DNA from: Rhexocercosporidium sp. MPI-PUGE-AT-0058
Taxonomy: Eukaryota; Ascomycota; Leotiomycetes; Helotiales
Reading direction: 5' to 3'
NCBI GenBank assembly: GCA_020746875.1
Contig: JAGTJL010000005.1
Location: forward strand, 558,001 to 622,000
Length of the DNA: 64,000 nt
Below the pieces are notes generated by a model, which saw nothing but the letters and a program-made list of their open reading frames with translations, ran no database searches and had not been told where the DNA came from. Position numbers and translations under genes: made by a program. This document shows, in pieces, positions 1 to 13,736 of the stretch. How positions within the stretch are numbered: the stretch's first letter is position 1; every line of letters starts with the position of its first letter.

Positions 1-1012
1 TTGGAAATTAGATATATAAGAACAGGGGCTTGAAGTTGTGTGGTGTTGGGGCATAGACACGCATTTTATCTAGCTACTAATTGTGAGGTGGGAGGGCGGA
101 GCCGCTCACAGAATGAGCTTTCTCAGTCTTGAGAAAGAAGTAAAGGCACTGAGGACATAATCAGGACACCCAAGAGGAGGGTGCGTTTGGTATAGTCTAT
201 CTGGGCTGTTCAAGGAGTGATGCGGCGTCACACTGACCTCCACTACCACTGTCCTTGTCAGTATGACTTCTGTAAGGGCTGGCTCACAGCAATGAGTTTG
301 CTCAGCGCATTGTTTTGCAGGACCAAAATACGGGTCCAGATCTTTCGCCAATGTCAACGCCCTGTTTTTGCAAATAGATTCCCTGTATTTCCAGCGCTTG
401 CGGTCCAGCGTCATCAGACCTGGTGGCTTGAGGCCCGGCCTTATCCCCAAAAGAACTTGTTTCTGACTGTGCTGCTCTAGATAGAGATGTTGGTGGGACT
501 TTTTGTATCTCTTTGTTATCGGGATTCGTTTTCTAACGGGACGAGATCCTCGAAATTCTTTCTTCGTTTATGCTTGAGAGGGAAGATTGATTCGATACTT
601 TAACTTGTGTTAGTAAAGTTCTCCATCTATTGAAATGCGTCGTTTTGATCTTACTCACTTTGGCCTAGGCCAAAGCGTCCCACTTCTCTTCAGCAAGACG
701 ATTGCTGGTATACATTCCCTTCGGCATTGCCTCGTAGCGTTTCCGTATAACATCGGGGTCTCTCGTTTGTCCGGTTTTGAAGGAGCGCCGTTGTATCCAT
801 GTTTTCCATCGACTGTATGCTTGGGGGTCTACCTCAACTGGCGCGAAGTGTCTGTTGGGCGTGCCGTTTGTGGATGGGCAAACCATTGTCTTGAGTGTCA
901 ATGTAGGTTTAGTGTATATCACTTGGATTCTGCATTCATTTTAGAAATACAATTTCTAGTAAGCCAAGTAGACCAAAGTAAGTCAGGCTGTGGTAGTATG
1001 AGACTTTGTTTA

Positions 1013-1029
1013 GCGGAGCCGCGCTCCGC
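1013..1029. repeat. GC-rich palindrome with 7-bp arms
   Basis: GCGGAGC (1013-1019), spacer CGC, then GCTCCGC (1023-1029) is a perfect inverted repeat inside AT-rich DNA. A related half-site, GGCGGAGCCGCTC, occurs near 96-108. Such GC-rich palindromes can sit at the ends of fungal transposon relics, but no transposase frame is present here. Confidence 0.5.
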
Positions 1030-1103
1030 CCCTGGCAATGACGTAATGGTCTCAACAATATAATGAAGTGTGAGGCAAAAATACAAAATAAATCTAACTA
1101 TCG

Positions 1104-1129
1104 CAATAAGCTTTTTAAGAAGCTTATTG
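1104..1129. repeat. Perfect hairpin with 10-bp arms
   Basis: CAATAAGCTT (1104-1113) and AAGCTTATTG (1120-1129) are exact reverse complements separated by six bases. It is not next to a recognised gene end, so its role is unknown. Confidence 0.7.
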
Positions 1130-1636
1130 TAATCTGCAATACATTGGTAACAATTGCAAAGCTAACGCGAGGCCTAAACAAGCACCTCGAAGATACCCCG
1201 CGGCACACCCTTGTTCTCGCTTAGCGTGTAGTCAACAACCAGGATTGCCATGTCACAACATGCTTTGGTAGCAAACAATCTCAGGATATTTAATCGCGCC
1301 CGTCTCACGAGATTGACTTTATCTAGATGAAACGGAATGAAGTCAAAGTCAACTCTCAGGCAGGTACAAAATATCAAACAAGCCCAACAAAGATGTTGAA
1401 TAAAGATGGAAGCTTACATCAAAGAAATACGGTCACAGTGGAACAATGGCAACAATGCCAGCGATTGAAAGAAAGAAGGAACAGTTTCAGGTTGCTGTCT
1501 ATAATTTTATCATCTTCATCTCATAATCCACCCTCCTCGTCGACAACAACCTCCTGAAACACAACAGCCTGTCATCTCCCACACAGGCGCCAACCTCAGT
1601 TCAGACTCAAAACCCGTCGGCCAACAACATTCCATC

Positions 1637-2002
1637 ATGTGCTACCACAGACGTACCTTATATTCCTGCCTGCACAACGGCTGGGGCCGTCAAGTCCGCA
1701 CCTGCAATCTCCACAAAGCCTTCCTCGACGGAACATTCTCCAAAGCGTGCGATACGATGAACGCACACCCGCTACATTCCCTCAGGATCCAGACTGCCTG
1801 CCATGCCTGCGCCAAGAAGCGAGAGAAGACGTTCATCGCGTTGACAAAACTCAAGGCCGAGCTTTTGGAAATGAAGGAGAAGATGGCAAGGGCTCAGAAA
1901 GGGAGAGGATCCAGCGATGGTGGATCAGTTGAAGGCGAGCATGCTGCGTCGATTGGGATCGATGATGGTAAGTTTGATCCTATCATATTAAAGAGTGAAT
2001 GA
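1637..2002 (+). CDS. Small cysteine-rich conserved fungal protein
   Basis: A 121-residue reading frame opens with MCYHRR and has a regular Cys/His pattern: C2, a C-L-H-N-G-W block near residue 11, a later C, an A-H-P-L-H-S-L-R-I-Q block, and a CxxC pair near residues 56-59. The second half is a charged, probably helical segment rich in Lys and Glu. This pattern resembles a family of short proteins of unknown function that is common in filamentous ascomycetes; I assign it from the motif order only. No signal peptide is visible, so a cytosolic or nuclear zinc-binding protein is possible. A good donor, GGTAAGT, at 1968 could splice out the last eleven codons to a further exon that I cannot place. 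Confidence 0.55.
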   Translation: MCYHRRTLYSCLHNGWGRQVRTCNLHKAFLDGTFSKACDTMNAHPLHSLRIQTACHACAKKREKTFIALTKLKAELLEMKEKMARAQKGRGSSDGGSVEGEHAASIGIDDGKFDPIILKSE

Positions 2003-3019
2003 AAAATGTACTTGTTTCTGGCAAGATCCTGAAGAATTGCGAAACTTGCGTATTACCCTTGTTTGATAAAAATTCATCATGACGTTGTACCATTCTCATT
2101 TGTGAAGTGCGATTTCCGAATTTTTTTATCGATAACCCAACTAAAACTTTTGTGAGGCTAAGTGGTGTTGATTTACCCTTAGCTGTATAGATATATTCTG
2201 CAATAGGAGTATTGATATCAATGCATTGTTGCAATGCGTACGCATGTTTTCAAACATTTCTATACGCCATTGCCCTTTTTTGGTGAGGCGCAGCTCTTCC
2301 TTTCCAATATTCGAACTCTGCTTAACTAACTTCCGTCCCTACGTAGCGAAACGCACCCTGTAGCGAAACAAATCGCAGGTACCTCGAATTCAAGCGACTC
2401 TAAATCTGTGCATGTGTCAAAATTTCTCTATATTTTTATTTAAATTACATTGTATACCTCTCCCGAACACTCCCAACCTATTAATTCTGACAATTTTAAT
2501 CACGTCGTCGCTGCCTACCTAAATTATGGAGAGTTTCTTTTTATAGTGCAAGAGGACCCTTCGACCTACTACACCACCACTGGGCTCTTTTCGCCTTTTA
2601 AAATAATAGAACGATTAGATATGGATTTCTGAGTTTCATTACGATACAAAAAAGTTTTTCTCAGTGTTGTGGCGGCCAGAGCGCGCCATGTCATACGCCA
2701 TCGCCACCTCCCTGTACTCCTCTATCGCACACCTGCTCGATGTGAAACTGGCTTGCCTCCATTTCTGGATCATGTCTCCTAGGATTCGTTCTGTTTAATT
2801 TACTAGTGCAGTAAGGCTGTATGGGAGAAATTATAGGTTGAAAGACGCTCGCTGCGTGTTGTCTGTGCGCCTTGCTGATGCCTAAAATGTGGCTTGCTCG
2901 TAGCCTGGTCGGTCGCACAATCCTCTACTTCAACTAGTGCTAATCTCTACAAATCCAATCTTCCAGCTGTATACAAGAATTTTCGCAATTTTAAAGGTCA
3001 AAGATCTAGGCAATAAAGT
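2003..3019. other. AT-rich intergenic stretch upstream of the ankyrin gene
   Basis: Contains the left copy of the 38-bp inverted repeat (2337-2374). The frames at 2450-2632 and 2691-2918 are short and match nothing I know. Confidence 0.5.
2337..2374 (+). repeat. Left copy of 38-bp inverted repeat
   Basis: The sequence from CCCTACGT to AACAAATC matches the reverse complement of 7306-7343 at 36 of 38 positions; the two differences are transitions. Within this copy the decamer GTAGCGAAAC occurs twice, 17 bp apart. With its partner it brackets about 5 kb containing only the HeLo-like/ankyrin gene. It could be the terminal repeat of a mobile element, or one of two independent oppositely oriented repeat copies. 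Confidence 0.75.
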
Positions 3020-6000
3020 ATGGATCCAGTGAGCGTTGTTGGGTTGGCCGCATCGGTCCTCCAGCTGGGAACCTTCGTCGTTGAGAGCATGGGGACTCTA
3101 AAGAAAATACGAGACAGTTTGAAGACCGGAAATGCAGATTTACGAAGGATTCAGCAGAGCATTTCAGACCATCAGCGGACTCTAGAGTGTAAGATCATTC
3201 TTCATGAGCTGGGAGATATATGGCTGACTTCTACTAATAGGGCTAAGAATTATATGCTCCAAGACGTCAGTCCAAACTTCAGGAGAAGAGGAGCTACTTG
3301 ATCAGCTGCAGGCGTCAATTAAGCAGTCAGAAGATAACGTTGCTGAGTTTTCAAATGCTAGCCCGATTAGTAGCCAGTCTTACCGCGGCCCTCTATCCTA
3401 ACTGCTCGCAGGTATTCAAAAAAATTCAGAATCCAACCATGCTGAAGGGGAAGAGGCTGGGGGTTGTCGAACCATCAATTCGACTGATTTTTAGACGAGA
3501 AGAGGTGCAGAAATATAACGAGATCCTAGATAGTCAGATCGCGCTCTTTAGTATCTTCTTAATCCAACTCTCCAGGTTAGCTCCACCTCAGCTTGAATTC
3601 TCCTTTTGCTGATAAGTCTAGGTTGGAGTCAAGCAGTGCCTCCGCTGTAATCCAATCTCTGGTTCGAAATGGATTCGACAAGCTCTTGCCACAAGTATCA
3701 GAGGTCACTAGCTCGCTTGAAAGACTCGATAGGCTTCTGCGACCTGTCAACAGCTGGGAGATCCCCAGTGCTGCCGATTCTTCCCTTAAAACACACGAGA
3801 GTCAGACACCTTGGACTTCGCCTTCGTATGGATCTTCCATGTTGAGTGGGCACAAATATTTGCGATATGAGACGATTTTTGGGAGCATAATAGTCGTTTA
3901 CCATAGCCAAACCAACCACTACCGGAAGAGGCATGAAAAAAAGAATGGCCCGAATTGTCGGACAAATAATAAGTGCTACTTCTGCTTTCAGCCAAGTGGA
4001 TGGGTGTCGCGATACGTAATAGAATTAAGCATCAAGTGGCTTCAATCGGATGGCTCCATTAAGCCTATTACTATAACACCAGTATGTTACAGGCTTTGCA
4101 CAGATCTGAAGGTTATTCGCTCCCTTGGCCTCGCAGTCTGCAAAGCTTGTATTACCAGGACTCGAGACTCTTGCACATGCCGCAAAGAGAAATATCCTCC
4201 ACCAGATCCAGAAGCAGTGCGGAGATATCTCAATTATGGCATTCTGTCCGGAAGTGATTCGTTGTACGACCGTCTACATGGTACAGCTTCCCGACTTCCA
4301 ATTTTAGACGTAAGTTCGTCTGTCTTCTTTATAGTTTATCTTCAACTCAGGACTCTAATTTTCCCCTCGAGCTAAAAAATAAATTTCTAATTTCCGGACT
4401 AGAGAGTGATATCGACACTAGAATATACAAAGTGTCGTTGGCTAAGGGAATGCCATGAAATCTGTAGGCTTCTACTAGAGCACGGAGCTGAAGCTAATAC
4501 GAGGTAATACATAACATCAATGCACTGTTTATTTTAAGCTAACTAGCGAACAGATGTCTTGATTGGTTGGGCAGGGCACAGCAGATCTTTCTTTCGGAAG
4601 CTGTAGAGGAAGGAGAAACTTTGACAGAAACAGTACGGAACAGCTGGATGCACCATTCAATAGGAAGACTGCTTCTTACATACAACCCTGGAGTGGCTAC
4701 AAGCGGCTTCGTTGAGGTGTTTTACATCTGCCCGATATATTCTGGGGGGCATATTGAACGAGATACACCTGGCTCTTCACGACTCTGCAATCTTATTCAA
4801 CTTCCAAACAGTGTACCCTTTATACGGGCCGAATGTATGGACATCGATATTTTCGATGAACGCTTTACATCTGAAAGGTATATACTTACATTCCTGGCCA
4901 ACTTCCGGTCCGACTTGAAAGCTCTTATGGGCGAATATACGATGATATGGTCAACCAAGAGCCAAAAACATTTTTCCACAGAGCGAATGTTCCAGGAAAT
5001 AAACGCAGATCCTAGCTGTAGAGCAGTGAAGGATCTAGTCCATACAATTTTTTTGCTAGGAACTCGCGAAATGATAGTCTTCTTTCGCGCCAATGTACCG
5101 CGATTTAGTGACTGGGGTTCCTTCTTTTTGCAAGCAACAGAGTCCAACGATCCCGAATTGTTCTACGAGATACTTCAGTTGATTAATACTATTGATAATC
5201 CTATATGCTTTCTAGCAGGTATCTTAAAGAAAGTGGTTTCGGGGAGATTCGGCGACTCAGAATTTCGAGAAACGTACTGCTCCAAAGCTCGACTGGAAGA
5301 CACAAAGAAGGAATCTGAACCATCAATGTGCCTACAACTTGCTCTACAATTTTATGTAGACAAAAATGATTTGGAGACTTGGGAATGCTATCTTCTTACG
5401 GTCGATGCACTCGTTAATCGTGGTCACGCTTCCAAAGCTGACCAAGGTTTTCTTGGTGTGGAAATCAGAGATGTCGTGATATTGTCGACATCTTATAGCT
5501 TGTGGTGCATTGATAATGATATCATTGGCCAGCTCGTGGGACGGCCTAATGTATTTCTGGAACTAGAAGTAGAGCGGAAATGTGGTCCCGTGGAGGCTGA
5601 TCGTTCAGGCCCATTGGGTCATGAATTCATTCGGAAAGCTTATATTGGATTCACTCCTTTAATGGTAGCGCTCGATACTGGTCAGCTAGAAACAGTCAAG
5701 ATTCTCGTGGGTGCTGGTGCTCAGATACAGGGACTTGCATCCTGTGGAATATCCCCACTGGAGCTTGCACATCGGAATGTTGCTGCTAAGCATCCTCGAA
5801 TTCTCCCTGAGACAGATTGCTGGGGTGGTCAATGGTCAATGCCTCAAATTACTCTCAAAATCGATGAAAAAAGCCTTCAGATTCTTGAGGAAGCATTACA
5901 GGCAAGAGGAGAGCTTATTTCAAGAAATAGGATCGAGGAAGTTCACAACGATGAAGAAGATGTTGAAAAGATCTCAATCGAGCAAGGTAACTGCTCCAAT

Positions 6001-6449
6001 TTCGTTTCGTTATTCTTTTATAACTACTACGACTGTTGCTATGCAGCAGTTGTTACTAACTTCAAACTTGATGCCTCTGTAAGATGCATGTCACGAACAA
6101 TCTTCAGGACTCAAGAGAGTTTTAAGAGCCTGACAGGATATTCAAGAAAATCTGTCCTAGATTGAATAATGCTTTTGCTAACATCGTTCAAACAGGAACT
6201 GTTCTACAGTTTCTGCATAGTTCTTTGGAATGGCTCAACAACCCGGTTGTTATGTTTGATCGAGAGCTGTGCCAACAAATCGTGGACAAATTTGTTTTAT
6301 GCACAGTTCTCACTTTGGCTTTGAGCTTCGTTACTGCTTTGGAAATTCGTGACCGCCTAAGCCTTAAAGCCGTTATTTCTTTCTTTTCAAGGCCAATAGT
6401 GGCTCTATGGATTATCTGCATAATATGGCTATGGATGGGAAGCATTTAG
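3020..6449 (+). CDS. HeLo-like N-terminal domain, ankyrin and C-terminal membrane protein
   Basis: The start MDPVSVVGLAASVLQL is the hallmark of the fungal HeLo-like N-terminal domain found on STAND-type immunity and cell-death proteins. My splice model is 3020-3188, 3241-3338, 3412-3575, 3622-4309, 4403-4503, 4554-5986, 6047-6078 and 6210-6449; it keeps phase and gives about 974 residues. The domain's second half ends at a charged RREEVQ helix. Residues are then non-repetitive until an ankyrin unit (LLLEHGAEANTR at the 4403-4503 exon) and another near 5660-5770 (TPLMVALDTGQLETV). No NACHT or other P-loop is seen. The last exon encodes two hydrophobic segments. Intron 3339-3411 uses a weak GTTGCT donor, and the last two junctions are uncertain: the gene may instead stop at 6165. 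Role in heterokaryon incompatibility or defence is only inferred from the domain. Confidence 0.7.
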
Positions 6450-7437
6450 AGTTAACCAAGTATCTACGTCTTACTACGGCATGCCTATGAGTCCTTTGAG
6501 AACTCTATCACTCTTTGTTGGGAGTGCATTATCAAACCCGTAAGCCTCACACCAACAAGAACCTTAGGCGGCGGGAAGCCGCTCAGTGCCAGGCACCAGA
6601 GTGCAGCCACCTGTCTGATGGAATGTTGGAGAAACTGTTGTATTTGAGTACGGTGACCCATTATACGCCAAATACGCAGAACTTCCTGGAGGATGCCCAC
6701 GAGGTGTTTCAAGCTACGGAGCTTCGTAGGGGGTTTCAAGGAGGAGTAGTATGTACAAATACTGGCTACGCATCAATGTAGAATAGAGCAATTGAGTTGT
6801 TATCACTGTGACTTTCCATTGAACCTTTTGGTCGCGGTGGCGTGGTTGCTTACGTAAATACAACAGAAACCTGTTCTTATGCCACACGTGATCGTCGTGG
6901 CTAAGTAAAATATAGGGATCCAGGGCGTGAACATAGTAGATTTTATCTCGGCTGTGTACATTACTAAGCACTGAAATATGTGAACCTCAAGTCGCACCGG
7001 CGCAACTCCCGGACTGCATTCTTTTCCTCCCTGAGTGTCTTTAAAATTTGGAGGCATATTCTTTCGGTATAGAACCTTTCCTCAAGTACTCCGAATTTGA
7101 AAAGACTTTAATAGTCGTGATTAAATAGGGGGCATAGCGGAAGCGTCGATCGATAGCGTGGATTAATATAATCGATAACATAATCAATTATACTCTTTTT
7201 CTTGTTACCAAGTGGTCTCCTTAAGGAGAAATAGTTAAAGAAAATAATATATCAATAACAAATTTATAGATTTACTAAGAAACAAATTGTGATTCCGAAA
7301 CTGAAGATTTGTTTCGTTACAGGGTGCGTTTCGCCACGTAGGGTAGACGTTACCTAACACGGAATGAAGATGATATAAGTATGTTCCTATTTGACATCTT
7401 GAACATCCTTTCCCGTTAGCCAGAGAAATAGAACATC
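6450..7437. other. Intergenic, no gene seen
   Basis: AT-rich DNA between the ankyrin gene and the GH5 gene, with the right 38-bp repeat near its end. Short frames here have no recognisable content. Confidence 0.6.
7306..7343 (-). repeat. Right copy of 38-bp inverted repeat
   Basis: Reverse-complement partner of 2337-2374 (36 of 38 identical). Similarity fades just outside the 38 bp on both sides; a TA dinucleotide lies close to the outer border in each copy, which would suit a Tc1/mariner-like end but proves nothing. Confidence 0.75.
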
Positions 7438-8773
7438 TCAACCTAGTGTCGCCTTAACCGCCTTCTTCATCTCGACAATATTGGCAGCAGACCTCCATCC
7501 AGACCAATCGTGATTGTAAAGTCCCCACGTCTCCTCATAATCTTGCGTACCAGATCTGATATAATAACTTCCCGCGACAACCCAGTAGAACCACCCAACT
7601 TTCTGCGCAGGCAGGAAACTCCTCAAACAGCTTGAATAGACGCCCGTATACGAATTATCCGCTTGGTTGTGTCCCCACTCCGTCAACATCATAGGCATTG
7701 TGTTCGCCTTCGTCCCAGTCAAAGTGCTGAATCCATTACTGATCAGGTTGTTTTGTAGAGTGCTACATGAAGTGATCGAGTTTTCGTAATCATGTAATTC
7801 GAGAATGATTTTATCTTGGAAAGCGAAGTCTGACTTGCGGAACTTGACTCCGTTACCTAGGTCGGTACCTTCGACGACGGGCTTGAGTTGGGTGTCGAAA
7901 TTCAGCCCGGAGAAAGTGACCAAGATGTCTGGGTTGGCAGCGTTGACGATCTTAGAGGCGGCGACCATGTTTGTGTACCAAACCTTCCAGTTATATGTTG
8001 CTGCGAGTGTGGCGTTATTCGTGGGGTTGCGCAGTTCGTTTCGCATTCCGATGCCCGTAAGTGCTGGCCATTTCTTGCCCTGTAAGGATGTATTAATTGA
8101 CGAAGTAAATGCAGATAGGAGCCTGGGTAGCTTACATGTTTGACCATGTACTCGAGTCCACGCTTCCACTTAGCCGTGTCGAAATGGGTGTCTCCAAACC
8201 ATGAGTTGCCATCATCTGATGAGCAGCACCAGTACCCATTGGACATATGGTTATCGAGCTGGATGTAGATTTCTTGTTTCAGACATTCGGCGGCAACGGC
8301 ATCGAAGACCTCCAGTACTGTCAGATTCCGAGCTTCGTGTTGAATGGGGATCAGAAAATGCTTACCTGCAGCCTTGTCGTACTGGCAGAGAAACTTGGAT
8401 TGTTTTTCAAGACCTTCCGGTACGCAATCGGCCCATTGGTAGTTCCCAATGCTTTGTTAAACGCAACAGAGAGCTTGACATCACCTCCGTTGTCTAGGAT
8501 ATCATCGATCATCTCGATGGCGAACGTTAGCCGAATAGCGTTCATTCCCAAACTCTTGATGTCGGAAACAATTTTGGCGATAGATGTGTACTGCAGACCT
8601 TCCGGAATCATCACGTCAGCCGCTCCAGGCCAATTGACACCCGCATAAGTCACGTTATTCCCTTTGGAATTGTGAATCCATCTTCCCGAAGCAAAGAATG
8701 GGGCATCTGGCCAACATTGTCCACCGACAACACTTAGTGCTAGGACAGCAAGACCGGAGAACTTGAAATGCAT
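7438..8773 (-). CDS. Secreted glycoside hydrolase family 5
   Basis: Three exons (8773-8366, 8309-8136, 8079-7438; introns of 56 bp each, all phase 0) encode 407 residues. The start MHFKFSGLAVLALSVVGGQC is a clear signal peptide. The catalytic barrel follows directly: the N-terminal GVNWPGA segment, the acid/base glutamate in GMRNELR (about residue 207) and the nucleophile glutamate in LTEWGHN (about residue 327), the order expected of GH5 (clan GH-A). No carbohydrate-binding module is attached. The enzyme should cut a beta-linked plant polysaccharide outside the cell; the subfamily and substrate cannot be fixed by eye, and cellulase, mannanase-like or galactanase activities are all possible. 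It lies tail-out beside the beta-galactosidase and permease, which hints at a galactose-containing polymer, but this is inference. Confidence 0.88.
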
Positions 8774-8855
8774 TTTGGGAAGATTGACAAGGACAGAGCA
8801 GATCGATCGTTGATTCAATCTGTGGTTTCAGCATAATTGCACTATTAAGCCGCGG

Positions 8856-8868
8856 TCTTTATATATTC
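8856..8868 (-). promoter_or_regulatory. TATA box of the GH5 gene
   Basis: On the minus strand the sequence reads GAATATATAAAG, about 85-95 bp upstream of the chosen ATG at 8773. Position and sequence suit a fungal core promoter of an inducible secreted enzyme. Confidence 0.5.
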
Positions 8869-9168
8869 GTGACATGGCAAAACTATTTCCCCAAGACACT
8901 TTGTGGCCCACTTGCTTTACCCGCGCTATAGAACATCGTGAACTTTGCTCCCCGACCATCCCCAGAACCGTAAGCAAAGACCGAGGCACTGAAGTGATTG
9001 TAGATCTCATTCTTGTCAAAAGATCACCAGACGTTGTTTACGATTCATGGCACGGAATAACTTCCACGAAATAAATCTTATACCAAAGACATCACGAACC
9101 AAACCTACCCCGCAATTTTTCTAAGCTATGTGCTACTAGACGCAATTTGCCTGACGAGAAAGAGAATA

Positions 9169-9429
9169 ATGCCGAAATGTCCTTGGTGTGGGGCAGAATG
9201 GCATGCGATGTCATGGTTCTCGAATAAGCTTGCATTCATCCGGCATGTGCATATCCGCGACATCCCCGGAAAAGATCACGAGGACATTTACCAAGTCTTC
9301 GCCTCGGGGCTAAAACACTTCTTTCTTCGAGCTTCGACAATGTATCCCTCTAGGCCCTTTTGGTATGTGTTGAACCTGGAGTTGCGAGGTGAGGGAGATA
9401 TGCAAATCATACAACTAGGCAATGGATAA
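9169..9429 (+). CDS. Doubtful small protein with CPWCG motif
   Basis: An ATG-initiated frame of 86 residues starts MPKCPWCGAEWH and has a CxxC followed about 20 residues later by HVH, a spacing reminiscent of a C2H2 finger. I do not recognise the rest, and the gene lies in the 3' flank of GH2 on the opposite strand. It may be a chance frame or the remnant of a longer gene. Confidence 0.2.
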   Translation: MPKCPWCGAEWHAMSWFSNKLAFIRHVHIRDIPGKDHEDIYQVFASGLKHFFLRASTMYPSRPFWYVLNLELRGEGDMQIIQLGNG

Positions 9430-9506
9430 AAAATTAAAAAATCCAAAAAAAATCCAGTGAATAGATCTCAATATATACTGACTGCAGCGCTCTATCTCTA
9501 ACTACT

Positions 9507-12729
<3,223 letters not shown>

Positions 12730-13736
12730 GACTGGTATGTCTTCCAAGACCATTGCAAGAACGACAGGTTGAGTTGAGAAGAAGAAGGCCCAAGGTAATT
12801 CGCACAGAAGAGCATATATATGTTTCCATTGAACTACTAAGAGCATGGAAATACATTGCCGCAAGATTCAGTGGATTGCAGGTGCTGTCAATCAACCCGA
12901 CAGGGACTAGGTGCATTGAACATCACGTTACTCATCGAAAGCACCTGTGAGGCTTTGAACAGCCAACCCGGCCCACGGAGTTGTCAATTCAATCTTCCAC
13001 CGGGCCTCGCGGGTATCGGCTTCGAGCAGGTCGGGCGTGGCTGGCTGCAATCGTATGCAGATTCGACATGGATGCCCTAGAGTAGAGCACACGCGATTAT
13101 GAACTGGTGTTGATATTATCTGGCGAGTTGGTGGTCCGTGTCACCAAGAGGGTCGAAGCGCACCAATCATAGAACAGGTGCACTGGCTCGGCAGTTTCTC
13201 CAATGCACTAGGATGTAACCCGAAAGCCTCTCCACTACTCTACACAGATATCCGGTCTTCCACCCCCGACTTCCCCGTCATCCCCAGACGCAAGAGTTAC
13301 CTCGACCTTCTTGAAGAGGAAACTTGCTTCCATACCCTGTTCAACTTCGGTGGGCAACCACTTCCAAACAGCTACCCCGCATTCGTGTCGCCGCGAATGT
13401 CTTCTGGTGCTCCAATACCCCAGTTTCCCTGCTTTCAATGGGAATCACCAGCCCAGTGATGGACTTGCGTCCTTTTCTCTTTGCGCGTGTGGCGTTTTTT
13501 GAAGTTTCTCATTCGGTTCCTCTTGATTATTGTGACACCTGCTGAATCGATTGCGGCAAACTGTTCCAATGTCATGATATGATTTGGGTCCTTAGCCCCG
13601 ACAGATGCAAAACCCCAAAATCATAAAAGCAGAACCTTTCCCCAAGAATTTCTGTAGTTCTAGTCATAAAGAATAAGCATTCTGCATATTTCGTCTCAAC
13701 AAGTGGCTGCTGATCGTTACCAACCCACTCGATACA
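12730..13736. promoter_or_regulatory. Divergent promoter of beta-galactosidase and permease
   Basis: About 1 kb separates the two start codons, the same head-to-head order as LAC4-LAC12 in Kluyveromyces. The stretch includes several CCG/CGG triplets (for example around 12966-13015), the half-site type bound by Zn2Cys6 proteins. I cannot define a specific operator. Short frames in this stretch look non-coding. Confidence 0.5.

Larger units (their letters stand above)
1..1636. other. Gene-poor left edge, no supported gene
   Basis: No open frame here shows codon structure or a family motif that I trust. The stretch is moderately AT-rich and holds two short self-complementary sequences, listed separately. 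A minus-strand frame at 665-922 has a protein-like composition but no homology I recognise. Confidence 0.6.
8774..9506. other. Intergenic between GH5 and GH2 genes
   Basis: Includes the GH5 promoter and a small plus-strand frame listed separately. The downstream end holds the A-rich 3' flank of the GH2 gene (9425-9455). Confidence 0.5.

Noticed and set aside
635..1063. 142-codon plus frame and 85-codon minus frame at the left edge
   Set aside because: The two overlap on opposite strands, neither has a known motif and both cross the GC palindrome region.
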